55,995 nt of DNA from Pseudonocardia acidicola (lineage in GTDB: Bacteria > Actinomycetota > Actinomycetes > Mycobacteriales > Pseudonocardiaceae), in NCBI RefSeq assembly GCF_012911935.1, contig NZ_JAAXLA010000044.1, positions 1 to 55,995 of the forward strand, in the 5' to 3' direction. Positions 40,386 through 49,535 of this stretch are shown one piece after another. Position 1 is the stretch's first letter; each line of letters starts with the position of its first letter. The translations under genes were made by a program, and so were the position numbers. Below the pieces are notes generated by a model. The model was not told where the DNA came from and made no database searches. It saw only the letters and a program-made list of their open reading frames with translations.

Positions 40386-40906
40386 GGGGCCAGCTTGCGC
40401 GCCACGTCGGCGGCGACCTGCCGCACCACGGCCTCGTCGGTCCCCGGGTCGGCGCGCACCTGCAGCACCGTTCCGTCCCGGCCCGGGACCTTGCGCTGCA
40501 AGAACCAGGCACCGCCGCCGGGCAGCTCGCGGTGGTGCCGGAAGCTGATCGACCCGGTGACGCGCTCGTGCACCACCTGCGGCACCCGCCCGGGCTCGGC
40601 GAGCCGCAGCGGGCGCGGCGGCCGGTCGACGATCAGCATCGCTCCCCCGGCGTCCCCGGACTCCTCGGCCTCGACCAGCACGATCGTGCCGCCGGACCAG
40701 GTCGCCTTGCTGATCAGGTGCCAGCCGATCCGGCGCGGGGCGTCACCGGGCAGCCAGACACCCCACGACGTGGCGACGACGTGCCCGCCGCCTGCGATCC
40801 CGCCGACGGCCAGCACTCGTTCTTCGGGCTCCAGCCGGCCGCCGAACCCGGCGGGAAGCTCATCGCGCCCGGTGAACCGGGCGACCACGCGCGCGAGAAG
40901 ACCCAC
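40382..40906 (-). CDS. Conserved hypothetical protein adjacent to dnaG
   Basis: 174 residues. The sequence folds as strand-rich repeats: LEPEERVLAVGGIAGGGHVVATSWGVWLP (in part), RRIGWHLISKATWSGGTIVLVE, and RPLRLAEPGRVPQVVHERVTGS. This pattern is known in actinobacterial proteins encoded beside dnaG or dgt. Coupled at both ends (ATGA with tam; start touching the dnaG stop). No function established. Confidence 0.8.
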   Translation of the reverse strand: MGLLARVVARFTGRDELPAGFGGRLEPEERVLAVGGIAGGGHVVATSWGVWLPGDAPRRIGWHLISKATWSGGTIVLVEAEESGDAGGAMLIVDRPPRPLRLAEPGRVPQVVHERVTGSISFRHHRELPGGGAWFLQRKVPGRDGTVLQVRADPGTDEAVVRQVAADVARKLAP

Positions 40907-42765
40907 TACACCGCCCCCATCGCCTTCTCCCGCAACGCGATCCGGTACTGCTCCAGCGGCACGAGGTCACCGAACAGCTGGTGGTAGGCGTCGGCCTCCT
41001 CCAGCGGATTGGTGCGCTGCAGACGCGACTTCAGCTCCGCGACCTGCGCCTCCACCAGCGCCAACCGCACACCCGCGACGACGCTGGCCACGTAGCGGGC
41101 CTCGTCGGTGTTCTTGCGCGGCAGCTCCAGCGGCTCGACGGCCAGCTCACTGACCAGCCGGCGCACCTCCGGCGGGCACTGCGCGCCGACCGCCTCCAGC
41201 CACGCCGGGCCCTGCAGCCCGCTGCACACTCCCCCGGCCGCCTGCACCGCGCGGTGCACCCCGGCGAACGCCGGGTGGGTGAAAGCCTGCTCGGGCAGCT
41301 CGTCGTAGGTCGGCCCGGCGATCGAGGGGACCTGCAACGCGGCCTTGAGCGCCTCGCGCTGCAGGTGCAGCCGGGGGTCGTCCTTCGGCGGCGGCGCCGG
41401 TGCCTCGCGCCTGCCGCGGATCCGCTCGGGCGCGGCGCCCGCGCTCTCCCGCACCCGCCGCACGACCATCGCGATGTCGTCCCAGCTGGTCCAGCCGGCG
41501 AGCCGGCGCGCGTACTCGTCGCGCAGTTCTTCGCGGCGGATCCGGGCGACGAGCGGGATGGTGCGCTGCAGCGCGGCGACCCGGCCCTCGGCGCTGTCCA
41601 GATCGTGCTCGCGCAGCATCGAGCGGATCGCGAACTCGAACAGCGGCTCCCGGCGGGCGACCAGGTCGCGCACGGCGGTGTCACCGTGGTTCTGCCGCAG
41701 CTCGCAGGGATCCTGGCCGTGCGGGGCGATGGAGACGAACGTCTGTGCGGCGAAGGACTGGTCCCCCTCGAACGCCTTGAGCGCGGCCGCCTGGCCCGCG
41801 GCGTCGCCGTCGAAGGTGTAGATGACCTCGCCGAGGTCGAACGAGTCGTCGCCGATCAGCCGGCGGATCACACTGATGTGCTCGGCGCCGAACGCGGTGC
41901 CGCAGGAGGCGACGGCGGTGGGCACGCCCGCGAGGTGCATGGCCATCACGTCGGTGTAGCCCTCGACCACGACCACCTGCCGGCGCTTGGCGACCTCCCG
42001 CTTGGCCAGGTCGAGTCCGAACAGGACGTGAGTCTTGCGGTAGACCGGCGTCTCGGTGGTGTTGAGGTACTTGGCCTCGATCTGGTCGTCGTCGAACAGC
42101 CGCCGGGCCCCGAAGCCCACCACGTCGCCACCGAGGTCGCGGATCGGCCAGAGCAGCCGGCGGTGGAAGCGGTCGATCGGGCCGCGCCGGCCTTCCTTCG
42201 ACAACCCGGCCTTCATCAGTTCCTCGAGGGAGAAACCGGCGGCGAGCAGGTGCTTGGTGAGCGTGTCCCAGCCGGCCGGCGCGAACCCGCAGCCGAACAG
42301 CTGCGCAGCGCTCGCATCGAAGCCGCGGCTGGTGAGGAACTGAACGGCCGGGGCCGCCTCGGGGGTGCGCAGCTGGGCGGCGTAGAACTCGGCGGCCTTC
42401 CTGTTGGCCTCGAGCAGCCGGGAGCGAGTGCCCCGGTCGCGCTGCACGGAACTGCCGCCGCCCTCGTAGACGAGGCGGACCCCCACCCGATCCGCCAGCC
42501 GCTCCACGGCCTCCACGAAGCCGACGTGCTCGATCTTCATCACGAAGTCGATGACGCTGCCGCCCTCGCCGCAGCCGAAGCAGTGGAACGTGCCGTGCGT
42601 CGGGCGGACGTTGAACGACGGGGTCTTCTCGTCGTGGAACGGGCACAGGCCCTTCAGCGCACCGGCCCCGGCGCGGCGCAGCGCGACGTAGTCGCCGATG
42701 ACCTCTTCGATGCGGGTGCGGTCGCGGACCTCGGCGATGTCGCTGTCCCTGATCCGGCCCGGCAC
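40906..42765 (-). CDS. dnaG: DNA primase
   Basis: 619 residues from GTG at 42765. The N-terminal CHC2 zinc finger has C41, H44, C62 and C65 (CPFHDEKTPSF; HCFGCGEGG). The catalytic core holds the YGCGFAPAGW-like region, and the TOPRIM domain has VVVEGYTDVMAMH and TFDGDAAGQAA. The C-terminal helicase-binding domain follows. It makes RNA primers at the replication fork. The shorter GTG start was chosen over longer readings because VPGRIRDSDIAEVRDRT matches family N termini. Confidence 0.95.
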   Translation of the reverse strand: MPGRIRDSDIAEVRDRTRIEEVIGDYVALRRAGAGALKGLCPFHDEKTPSFNVRPTHGTFHCFGCGEGGSVIDFVMKIEHVGFVEAVERLADRVGVRLVYEGGGSSVQRDRGTRSRLLEANRKAAEFYAAQLRTPEAAPAVQFLTSRGFDASAAQLFGCGFAPAGWDTLTKHLLAAGFSLEELMKAGLSKEGRRGPIDRFHRRLLWPIRDLGGDVVGFGARRLFDDDQIEAKYLNTTETPVYRKTHVLFGLDLAKREVAKRRQVVVVEGYTDVMAMHLAGVPTAVASCGTAFGAEHISVIRRLIGDDSFDLGEVIYTFDGDAAGQAAALKAFEGDQSFAAQTFVSIAPHGQDPCELRQNHGDTAVRDLVARREPLFEFAIRSMLREHDLDSAEGRVAALQRTIPLVARIRREELRDEYARRLAGWTSWDDIAMVVRRVRESAGAAPERIRGRREAPAPPPKDDPRLHLQREALKAALQVPSIAGPTYDELPEQAFTHPAFAGVHRAVQAAGGVCSGLQGPAWLEAVGAQCPPEVRRLVSELAVEPLELPRKNTDEARYVASVVAGVRLALVEAQVAELKSRLQRTNPLEEADAYHQLFGDLVPLEQYRIALREKAMGAV

Positions 42766-42847
42766 GGGGGTGAGTCTAGTTCCCCGCCGGTCGCCGCCTG
42801 CGTCACGCGGTGGGAAACCCGCACGGCTCCGGCCGCTGATCCGGCGA

Positions 42848-43072
42848 TCACCCGGCGCAGGACGAGTGGACCGGCCGCACGGCGACCCTGGAACCCGGAC
42901 GGTCCCGCTGCGCCGCAACGACCGCGGCGCCGGGCGTCCCCGGCGCCCCGGTCGGCAGCGCGGCGGCACGGCGGCCCTGGTGCGGCAGCAGCGGCACGGC
43001 GGCCATGATCAGCATCAGCAGAATCCCGGTGCCGCCGCCGAGAAACGCGCTGAGGTCCGCGAACGTCGTCAT
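42848..43072 (-). CDS. Putative small membrane protein
   Basis: 74 residues from ATG. One hydrophobic helix (GTGILLMLIMAAVPLLP, about 14-30) and a basic, alanine-rich tail. No ribosome-binding site of note and no recognised family; included because the gap after dnaG would otherwise be empty. Confidence 0.4.
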   Translation of the reverse strand: MTTFADLSAFLGGGTGILLMLIMAAVPLLPHQGRRAAALPTGAPGTPGAAVVAAQRDRPGSRVAVRPVHSSCAG

Positions 43073-43175
43073 GACGACGACTCTGCCCGCGCAACCTGTG
43101 TGTCACCTCGGTCGCAAGGATGGATCCTCCATGCGCGCATCGGTCGTCCGGCCGAGGCGGGCGTAACGTCGCGGC

Positions 43176-43402
43176 GTGCCCGCAGACGTGGCCGCCCTCG
43201 AGGAGCACCGCGCCCATCTGACCGGCATCGGCTACCGGCTCGCCGGGCGCGGGCTGGGCCCCTGGTGGTGAACGGCGAGCTCGGGTTCGGTATCCCGCCG
43301 ACCTCAGCGGGGCCGGTCGCCGCGGTCCTGCCCTCGGTCGCCGACGGCCGGATCGTCGCGCTCCACCAGGTGATCAAGCCGGACAAGCTTCGCGGATTGT
43401 GA
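43176..43402 (+). pseudogene. ECF sigma factor (SigJ-like) with its middle deleted
   Basis: From GTG 43176 the frame gives PADVAALEEHRAHLTGIGYRLAG, the start of region 2 of SigJ-type sigma factors. After a frame shift the sequence continues LVVNGELGFGIP and ADGRIVALHQVIKPDKLRGL, the end of the SnoaL-like C-terminal domain of the same family. Regions 2.2 to 4 are lost (about 200 residues). Confidence 0.75.
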
Positions 43403-43469
43403 CGCATCCGGCGCGCTCCGCCGCGTGTCGTTCGCCCGGCCGCGGGCCGGACCCGGACATGATCCGGCG

Positions 43470-44216
43470 GTGCGTGCAGTCAGTCGTGTTCGGATGGTGC
43501 AGGCGCTGCTGACGGCGGCGCTGGTGATGCTGCTCGGCTCTGGCTGTGCCGCGTTCCCCGACGGGTTCGCGATCACTGCGCCCGACGCGGGGGCGGCCAC
43601 CCCGACGGCCACCGGGAACGCGGCCACCGCGCTGGCGAGTCTGCCCGTGAAGGGCCGCGCGCCGAAGACCGGCTACACCCGCGACCAGTTCGGGCCGAGC
43701 TGGGCCGACGTCGACCGCAACGGCTGCGACCAGCGCAACGACGTGCTCGCCCGGGACATGACCGACGAGACGTTCAAGCCCGGCACGCACAACTGCGTAG
43801 TGCTCACCGGCCGGCTGCACGATCCATACTCCGGCAAGGACATCGCGTTCACCCGCGGCCAGGACACGAGCAGCGCGGTGCAGATCGACCACGTCGTCGC
43901 ACTGTCCAACGCGTGGCAGACCGGAGCCCAGCAGCTCGACCCCGCGACCCGCCAGCTGCTCGGCAACGACCCGCTGAACCTGCTCGCCGTCGACGGCCCG
44001 CTCAACAATCAGAAGGGCGACGGCGACGCGGCCACCTGGCTGCCGCCGCAACGCGGCTACCGCTGCACCTACGTGGCCCGCCAGGTGGCGGTGAAGGTCA
44101 AGTACCACCTGTGGGTCACCGCGGCGGAGCGCGACGCGATCAACGAGATCCTGCAGCGCTGCCCCGGCGAACCGCTGCCGGCGGAATCAACCGTGCGACC
44201 GGCACCGGCCGCCTGA
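43470..44216 (+). CDS. Secreted HNH endonuclease (DUF1524-type)
   Basis: 248 residues if GTG 43470 is used (ATG 43494 is an alternative). A hydrophobic segment MVQALLTAALVMLLGSGCAA ends in a lipobox-like GSGC, so the protein is exported and probably lipid-anchored. The nuclease core has QIDHVVALSNAW (HNH first His), LNLLAVDGPLNNQKGD (Asn) and ATWLPP. The family cleaves DNA outside the cell; nutrient scavenging or competition is plausible. Converges on the next gene with a 30-bp overlap. Confidence 0.82.
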   Translation: MRAVSRVRMVQALLTAALVMLLGSGCAAFPDGFAITAPDAGAATPTATGNAATALASLPVKGRAPKTGYTRDQFGPSWADVDRNGCDQRNDVLARDMTDETFKPGTHNCVVLTGRLHDPYSGKDIAFTRGQDTSSAVQIDHVVALSNAWQTGAQQLDPATRQLLGNDPLNLLAVDGPLNNQKGDGDAATWLPPQRGYRCTYVARQVAVKVKYHLWVTAAERDAINEILQRCPGEPLPAESTVRPAPAA

Positions 44217-44230
44217 ACCCCGGCCGGGCG

Positions 44231-44786
44231 CTACAGCCGCACCCGGCACGCCGCGTCGAAGCCCTGGTCGGTGATCCCCAGGGCGTGGTTGGCCCGGGCG
44301 CGCATGTTCTCCAGCGCGATCGCGGCGGTCAGCTCGACGAGCCCGGCTCGGCCCAGCTCGGCCTCCAGTTCGGCGACCTGGCCGTCGGTCGGTGGCGGGC
44401 AGGGCCGTCATGGCGGCGGCGCAGGCCGGCGCGAGCCGCTCCACCGGCTCGTACAGCGGACTGGTCCGATACTCGTCGATGTGCCGCAAACGGCCGGCGT
44501 CGAGGCCGTCGAGGCGCTGCAGCATGGTGCCGAAGTCGACGCACCACGAGCAGCCGACGACCGTCGCGACCCGGTAGACGGCGAGCTCGCACAACCGGGC
44601 CGGCAGCACCGTCGACGCCCTCTCGTAGGCCAGTTCGGCCACCATGCCGGTCCAGAACAGCGTCCGGTGGTGCCGGGCGACCGCGAACGGCTCCGGCACG
44701 TCGCCGAAGCGACGCCGGGCCAACCGGTACACCAGCCGAGCCGCCACACCGGCGTCGTTCTCCGGTACCGCAGGGATGCGTGCCAT
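44231..44786 (-). pseudogene. Carboxymuconolactone decarboxylase family protein with one frameshift
   Basis: The first ~130 residues are intact: MARIPAVPENDAGVAARLVY, ERASTVLPARLCELAVYRVA and the redox/active-site motif VVGCSWCVDFG. Near 44400, after AMTALP, the reading frame must change to continue with PTDGQVAELEAELGRAGLVE, ENMRARANHALGITDQGF and stop at 44231. A single-base error would restore a normal ~185-residue AhpD/CMD-like protein. Treat as frameshifted or mis-sequenced. Confidence 0.7.
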
Positions 44787-44859
44787 CTCGTCCTCCTCGC
44801 TCGTCGCTGTCGAGGGGTGGACGGGACGCGGCGACGATTCGTGACGGACTGTGTACGCA

Positions 44860-45615
44860 TCACTCCCCGGGCATCGGCAGCCCGATCGAGCGGGCCCACA
44901 GCCGGGTGAGCGTCGCGATGGACTCCTCCTTGTCGAGGTCCTGCCCCATGACCAGCCAGAAGTAGACGTACTGGGTGACCATCGAGTTCAGCGCGTGCGC
45001 GGCGAGCTCGGGGTCGAGCTTCGGATCGGCCAGCCCCCACTCCTGCAACCGCCGGATCCCGCCTGCGGCTCGGGCGACCGAACGCTGGCGCAGCTCGAGC
45101 CGGTAGCGGCGCAGCTCGTCGTCGAACGAGGCGACCTGTTCGAACAGCGCGAGCAGCCGCCGGTCGCGCTGGAAGAGCTCGATGTAGCGGCGGTTCGACT
45201 CGTCGATGCGCCGCACCGCCTCCTCCGCGGTGGGGGCGCGGCCGTCGGCCCGCGACTCCGACGGACGCCCGGGCGCGTAGAGCCCGCTCTCCATCACCTC
45301 GTTGATCAGGGTGCGGAAGGCCTCGGCCTTGGAGTCGAAGTAGGTGTAGAAGGTGCCGTGCGCGGTGCCGGCCCCGGCGGCGATATCGGCCACCCGGGCG
45401 TTGAGGAACCCGTCGCGCTCGAAGACCGCGCGGGCCGCCGCCAGCAATTGCTGGCGGGTGCGGCGCCCACGCGCGGTGCTCGGCTGGTCGCCGATGCTCG
45501 CGCGCCGCTGGCTGCCCACACCACTGCCCACGGCCGCCGCGGACGGCCGGATCTGAGCCGGAATGCCGGTGACCGGCGGCGCGGGCCCGGCGGGCTCGCC
45601 GGAGCGGCGCGTCAT
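44860..45615 (-). CDS. TetR family transcriptional regulator
   Basis: 251 residues from ATG 45615 (another in-frame ATG lies at 45666). A long disordered N terminus (~50 residues) precedes the DNA-binding domain: RTRQQLLAAARAVFERDGFLNARVADIAAGAGTAHGTFYTYF spans about 52-93. The C-terminal half is a KstR2/FadR-like ligand domain. It is divergent from the acyl-CoA synthetase operon, with a palindrome in between, so it probably represses that operon in response to an acyl-CoA. Confidence 0.88.
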   Translation of the reverse strand: MTRRSGEPAGPAPPVTGIPAQIRPSAAAVGSGVGSQRRASIGDQPSTARGRRTRQQLLAAARAVFERDGFLNARVADIAAGAGTAHGTFYTYFDSKAEAFRTLINEVMESGLYAPGRPSESRADGRAPTAEEAVRRIDESNRRYIELFQRDRRLLALFEQVASFDDELRRYRLELRQRSVARAAGGIRRLQEWGLADPKLDPELAAHALNSMVTQYVYFWLVMGQDLDKEESIATLTRLWARSIGLPMPGE

Positions 45616-45657
45616 CGCGCCAGGATGACATGCACAATCCTCACCCGAAAGTCTTGT

Positions 45658-45677
45658 AGTCGACATCGACGTCGACT
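45658..45677. promoter_or_regulatory. Putative TetR operator of the CoA-thioester operon
   Basis: A perfect 7-bp inverted repeat AGTCGAC-ATCGAC-GTCGACT lies 43 bp upstream of the TetR start and about 160 bp before the synthetase start. It is unlike the site used by the TetR gene at 7266. Confidence 0.55.
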
Positions 45678-45833
45678 TACGGTGTTACCCGGGCCACAGC
45701 GATCCGCACCCGGCCCACCGGATGGGACGGCGTCGCTCACACGGGCGCTGCACCGCTGTCCACCAGGGGAAACAGCACCGGACGACCGCCTTGCAGGCGC
45801 GCTCGACGGCGCCCGCGACGAGGAGGTCCGGGA

Positions 45834-47993
45834 GTGACCGACACGGTCAGCGCCACTCGGACGGGGGGCGCCCACACGGCACCGTCTCCCGTCGGCCCGA
45901 CCGACTGGAACCGGGTCTTCCGGCCCCGCGCGGTGGCGGTGCTCGGCGCGACCGGTCGCCCGGACAGCCCGATGGCCCGGCCGCTGCGCTGGCTCGCCGA
46001 CCGCGGCTACACGGGGCGGGTCTACCCGGTCAATCCCAAGTACGGCGAGCTGGCCGGGCTGCCCTGCTACCCCGGCCTCGCCGACGTACCCGGGCCGGTC
46101 GACCTGGTACTCGCCCTGGTCCCGGCCGGACACGCCGTCGACGCCGTGCGCGAGGCGGGCGCGGCCGGCGCCGCGGCGATCGTGGTGTTCGCCTCCGGGT
46201 TCGCCGAGACCGGTCCCGACGGTGCCGCACTGCAACAGCGCCTCGTGGAGACCGGCCGGCAGGCCGGCGTCCGGGTGCTCGGGCCCAACTGCCAGGGCAT
46301 CGTCTACACGCCGGCGCGGCTGTTCGCCACGTTCTCCGCGGCGGCCGAGCGGCCGCTCGCCGGCAGCTGCGGGATCGCCTACGTCGGACAGAGCGGCGCC
46401 GTGGGCGGGTCGGTGCTCGACATCGCCGCCGAGCGCGGACTCGACCTCACCGCGTGGGTGAGCACCGGCAACCAGGCCGATGTGGACCTCACCGATATCG
46501 GCCGGCACCTCGTGCGCGACCCCGAGGTCAGCGTGCTCACCGTCTACGCCGAGTCCGTTCGCGACGGCGCCGCCTACGAGCGGCTCGCGGCGGAGGCCGC
46601 CGCGGCGGGGACCGCGCTGGTCGTGCTGCGTTCGGGCCGGTCCGCGGCAGGGCGCCGGGCGGCGGTCTCGCACACCGGGGCGATGCTCGGCGACGACACC
46701 GCGTTCACCCTGGTCTCGCGGCGGCACGGCGTGGTGCTGGTCGACGACGTCGAGGAACTGCTGGCCGTCGCCACCGTGCTGCGCGGGCAGCCCCGCCCGG
46801 CCGGACGGCGGATCGCCGCGGTCAGCACCTCCGGGGGCGCCGGAATCCTCGCCGCCGACCGCTGCGAGGGCCACGGCCTGACGCTGCCCGAGCTTGCCCC
46901 GCACACGCAGGAGAAACTCGCCCGGCTGGTGCCCGACTTCGGCGCGCTGGCCAACCCCGTCGACGTCACCGCGCAGCTGTTCAACCGCGGCGAGCGCGCG
47001 TTCGGCGAGGTCTGCTCCATCGTCTGCGCCGACCCGCAGGTCGACGCGCTGCTCGTGCTGCTCACGATGGTCACCGGCGACGCCGCGGTCGACCTCGCCG
47101 AGGATCTCGCGGCCGCGGTCGCAGCGACCGACGTGCCGTGCTCGGTGGTATGGCTCGCCGGCCAGGACCAGACGACCGCCGCCCGCGCCGTCCTCGGCGC
47201 CGCCGGGATCCCGGTGTTCTCCTCCATCGCCGTCGCGGCGCGGGTGGCGGGGGCACTCGCGCCGCCGGCGCAGCCGGGCACCGGCGCCGCGCCACCCCGC
47301 TCCCCCGTCATCCCCACGCTGCCCACCGAACTCCCCGGAACCGGGCTGCCCGCAGACCAGGCCGGCTGGGCGCTGCTCGACGCGCTCGGCGTGCCACGAC
47401 CGGACGGCCGGCTCGCCCGCACCCCGTTCCAGGCCGCGGAGGCCGCCCACGCACTGGGCGGGACCGTGGCGATGAAGGTCGTCGCGCCCGGGCTGGAACA
47501 CAAGACCGACGTCGGCGGCGTCCGGCTCGGTGTGCCGGCCGACCGGGCCGCCGGCGTGTTCGCCGAGCTCGCCGGCGCGGTCGCCGACCCCGACGGCGTG
47601 CTCGTCCAGCGGATGATCCCCGCCGGACTGGAGCTGCTCGTCGGCGCCGCCGGCGGGCAAGACGGCTGGCCGCCGGTGCTCACCGTCGGCCTCGGCGGGA
47701 CCGGCACCGAGGTGCACCGCGACCTGGCCACCGCCCTCGCCCCGGTCACCCCCGAGGCGGCGCTGGCGTTGCTGCGCGAGCTGCGGTCCTGGCCGCTGCT
47801 CGCCGGGCACCGCGGCGCGGCCCCGCTCGACGTCGCCGCCGCCGTCGAGGTGCTCGTCCGCGTCGGGCGCGCCGTCGCCCACTGGCCGCAGCTCGCCGAG
47901 CTCGAGATCAACCCGCTCATCGTCGGGCCGGCCGGGGCGGGTGCCGTCGCGGTGGACGTGCTCGTCGCCACCCGGAAGGACATGGAGCGCTGA
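45834..47993 (+). CDS. Acyl-CoA synthetase (NDP-forming), acetate--CoA ligase family
   Basis: 719 residues from GTG with GGAGGT upstream. Domain order: CoA-binding (VAVLGATGRPDSPMARPL near 36), succinyl-CoA-ligase-like domains with GPNCQGIV, SGAVGGSVLDIA and the loop SHTGAMLGDD that carries the phosphorylated His (~282), then an ATP-grasp domain from ~480 (AMKVVAPGLEHKTDVGGVRLG). It makes an acyl-CoA from an acid with ATP to ADP, or the reverse. It heads an operon with acyl-CoA dehydrogenases and an enoyl-CoA hydratase. Substrate unknown. Confidence 0.88.
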   Translation: MTDTVSATRTGGAHTAPSPVGPTDWNRVFRPRAVAVLGATGRPDSPMARPLRWLADRGYTGRVYPVNPKYGELAGLPCYPGLADVPGPVDLVLALVPAGHAVDAVREAGAAGAAAIVVFASGFAETGPDGAALQQRLVETGRQAGVRVLGPNCQGIVYTPARLFATFSAAAERPLAGSCGIAYVGQSGAVGGSVLDIAAERGLDLTAWVSTGNQADVDLTDIGRHLVRDPEVSVLTVYAESVRDGAAYERLAAEAAAAGTALVVLRSGRSAAGRRAAVSHTGAMLGDDTAFTLVSRRHGVVLVDDVEELLAVATVLRGQPRPAGRRIAAVSTSGGAGILAADRCEGHGLTLPELAPHTQEKLARLVPDFGALANPVDVTAQLFNRGERAFGEVCSIVCADPQVDALLVLLTMVTGDAAVDLAEDLAAAVAATDVPCSVVWLAGQDQTTAARAVLGAAGIPVFSSIAVAARVAGALAPPAQPGTGAAPPRSPVIPTLPTELPGTGLPADQAGWALLDALGVPRPDGRLARTPFQAAEAAHALGGTVAMKVVAPGLEHKTDVGGVRLGVPADRAAGVFAELAGAVADPDGVLVQRMIPAGLELLVGAAGGQDGWPPVLTVGLGGTGTEVHRDLATALAPVTPEAALALLRELRSWPLLAGHRGAAPLDVAAAVEVLVRVGRAVAHWPQLAELEINPLIVGPAGAGAVAVDVLVATRKDMER

Positions 47994-48366
47994 TGGGCTC
48001 GATCGTGCTGGAGAAGTCCGACGGGATCGCGACCCTGACCGTCGACTCGCCGGAGGTCCGCAACGGGCTGACCCCGCAGATGGGCCGCGAACTCGTCGCG
48101 GCCTGCGGGGAGATCGACGGCACCGGGCCGCCGAGATCGGGATGGCCTGGGCCGCGGTGCCCGACGACGAGGTCGAGGCCACCGCGCAGCGGCTGGCCGC
48201 CGCCCCGGCCAAGGATCCGGCACTGGCCCGCGTCCTCGCGCTGACGCGCCCGTGCGCGGAAATAGCTGCTCGGGCGACTATTTCCGCGCACGGGCTGCGC
48301 CGCCACCACCGCCGTGCTCGCGAGCTCGGCTTCACCGATGACGAGGTGACGCAGTTGGCCCGGTAG
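47993..48366 (+). pseudogene. Enoyl-CoA hydratase with its middle deleted, containing a REP-like hairpin
   Basis: Translation starts at ATG 47993, sharing one base with the synthetase stop: MGSIVLEKSDGIATLTVDSP and RNGLTPQMGRELVAAC form a crotonase N terminus. Then, in another frame, AAEIGMAWAAVPDDEVEATA gives crotonase C-terminal sequence, followed by the hairpin element and LRRHHRRARELGFTDDEVTQ. The active-site region is gone. A working crotonase is present downstream (50629). Confidence 0.75.
48238..48294. repeat. REP-like hairpin element, copy 1
   Basis: Perfect 17-bp arms CCCGTGCGCGGAAATAG (48249-48265) and its inverted copy (48278-48294) around a 12-nt loop. The preceding GCGCTGACGCG (48238-48248) is also shared with copy 2 at 51408. 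It lies inside the dead enoyl-CoA hydratase. Confidence 0.8.
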
Positions 48367-48404
48367 GGCGCTGCGGTCACCGCCACCGAGACAGGGAGCA
48401 GCCG

Positions 48405-49535
48405 ATGATCTTCGCCCCGACCGTGCTCACCCCGGAGGAGGAGCGGCTGCGGCTCGAGGTCAGGGAGTTCCTGGCCGCCGAGCTGCCCCCGGACTTCCGG
48501 CCCGGGTTGGGCCTGGGCGGCCGGCACGACCCGGAGTTCTCCCGCAAGCTGGCCGCCCGCGGCTGGGTCGGCATGTCGATCCCGACCGAGTACGGCGGCG
48601 GGGGCCGCACCCCGGTCGAGCGGTTCGTCGTCGTCGAGGAGTTGCTGGCCGCGGGCGCGCCGATCCTGGCGCACTGGGTGGCCGAGCGGCAGACCGCACC
48701 CACGCTGCTCGCCTTCGGCACCGAGGAGCAGCGCCGCTGGTTCCTGCCCCGGATCGCGGCCGGTGAGTGCTGGTTCTCCCTGGGCATGAGCGAACCCGAC
48801 GCCGGCTCCGACCTGGCCTCGGTGCGCACCGCCGCCACGAAGGTCGACGGCGGCTGGGTGCTCAACGGCACCAAGATCTGGACCAGCGGCGCGCACCTCA
48901 ACCACTTCTTCGTCGTGCTGTGCCGCACCTCCCCCGCCGAGGACCGCCATCACGGGCTGTCCCGGCTGATCGTCGACCTGCACGCCGACGGGCTGAAGGT
49001 GTCGCCGATCCACTACCTCGACGGCAGCCACCACTTCAACGAGGTCGTCTTCGAGAACGTCTTCGTGCCCGACGACCGGGTGCTCGGCGACGTCGGCGCC
49101 GGCTGGCACCAGGTGACCTCCGAGCTGGCCTACGAGCGGTCCGGCCCGGACCGGTACCTGTCGGTGTTCGGGCTGCTCACGCACTTCGTCCGCGAGTTCG
49201 GCGGGTCCCTGGACGACGCGCAGCGGGCCGCCGTCGGCCGGGCGTCGGCGAAGCTCTGGGCGATCCGGCAGCTCTCCCTCGCCGTCGCCCGGTCGCTGGA
49301 GCGCGGCGGGGCGCCGGCGATGGAGGCGGCGCTGGTCAAGGACATCGGCACGGTCTACGAGCAGGAGGTGGTGGAGGTGCTGCGGCACGTCGCCGGTCAG
49401 GAGATCGACCCGGGCGGGCCGGGCGTGTTCGAACGGTTGCTCGCCGAGGCGGTGCAGACCGGGCCGGCGTTCACGCTGCGCGGCGGCACCACCGAGGTGC
49501 TGCGCAGCATCGCCGCCAAGGGGCTGGCCCGATGA
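48405..49535 (+). CDS. Acyl-CoA dehydrogenase, first subunit of a pair
   Basis: 376 residues from ATG. Standard acyl-CoA dehydrogenase blocks: MSIPTEYGGGGRTPVERFVV, CWFSLGMSEPDAGSDLASVRT (FAD/substrate loop), VLNGTKIWTSGAHLNHFF, and a C-terminal helical domain ending FTLRGGTTEVLRSIAAKGL. It oxidises an acyl-CoA to the 2-enoyl-CoA with FAD. Overlaps the second dehydrogenase by ATGA; such pairs often form alpha2beta2 enzymes acting on bulky acyl-CoAs such as steroid side chains. Confidence 0.92.
   Translation: MIFAPTVLTPEEERLRLEVREFLAAELPPDFRPGLGLGGRHDPEFSRKLAARGWVGMSIPTEYGGGGRTPVERFVVVEELLAAGAPILAHWVAERQTAPTLLAFGTEEQRRWFLPRIAAGECWFSLGMSEPDAGSDLASVRTAATKVDGGWVLNGTKIWTSGAHLNHFFVVLCRTSPAEDRHHGLSRLIVDLHADGLKVSPIHYLDGSHHFNEVVFENVFVPDDRVLGDVGAGWHQVTSELAYERSGPDRYLSVFGLLTHFVREFGGSLDDAQRAAVGRASAKLWAIRQLSLAVARSLERGGAPAMEAALVKDIGTVYEQEVVEVLRHVAGQEIDPGGPGVFERLLAEAVQTGPAFTLRGGTTEVLRSIAAKGLAR

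Noticed and set aside
45612..49388. A very long open frame (about 1,258 codons) on the minus strand
   Set aside because: It is antisense to the acyl-CoA synthetase and dehydrogenase genes. Its Arg/Gly/Pro/His-rich composition is typical of a GC-driven shadow, and it has no recognisable domain.
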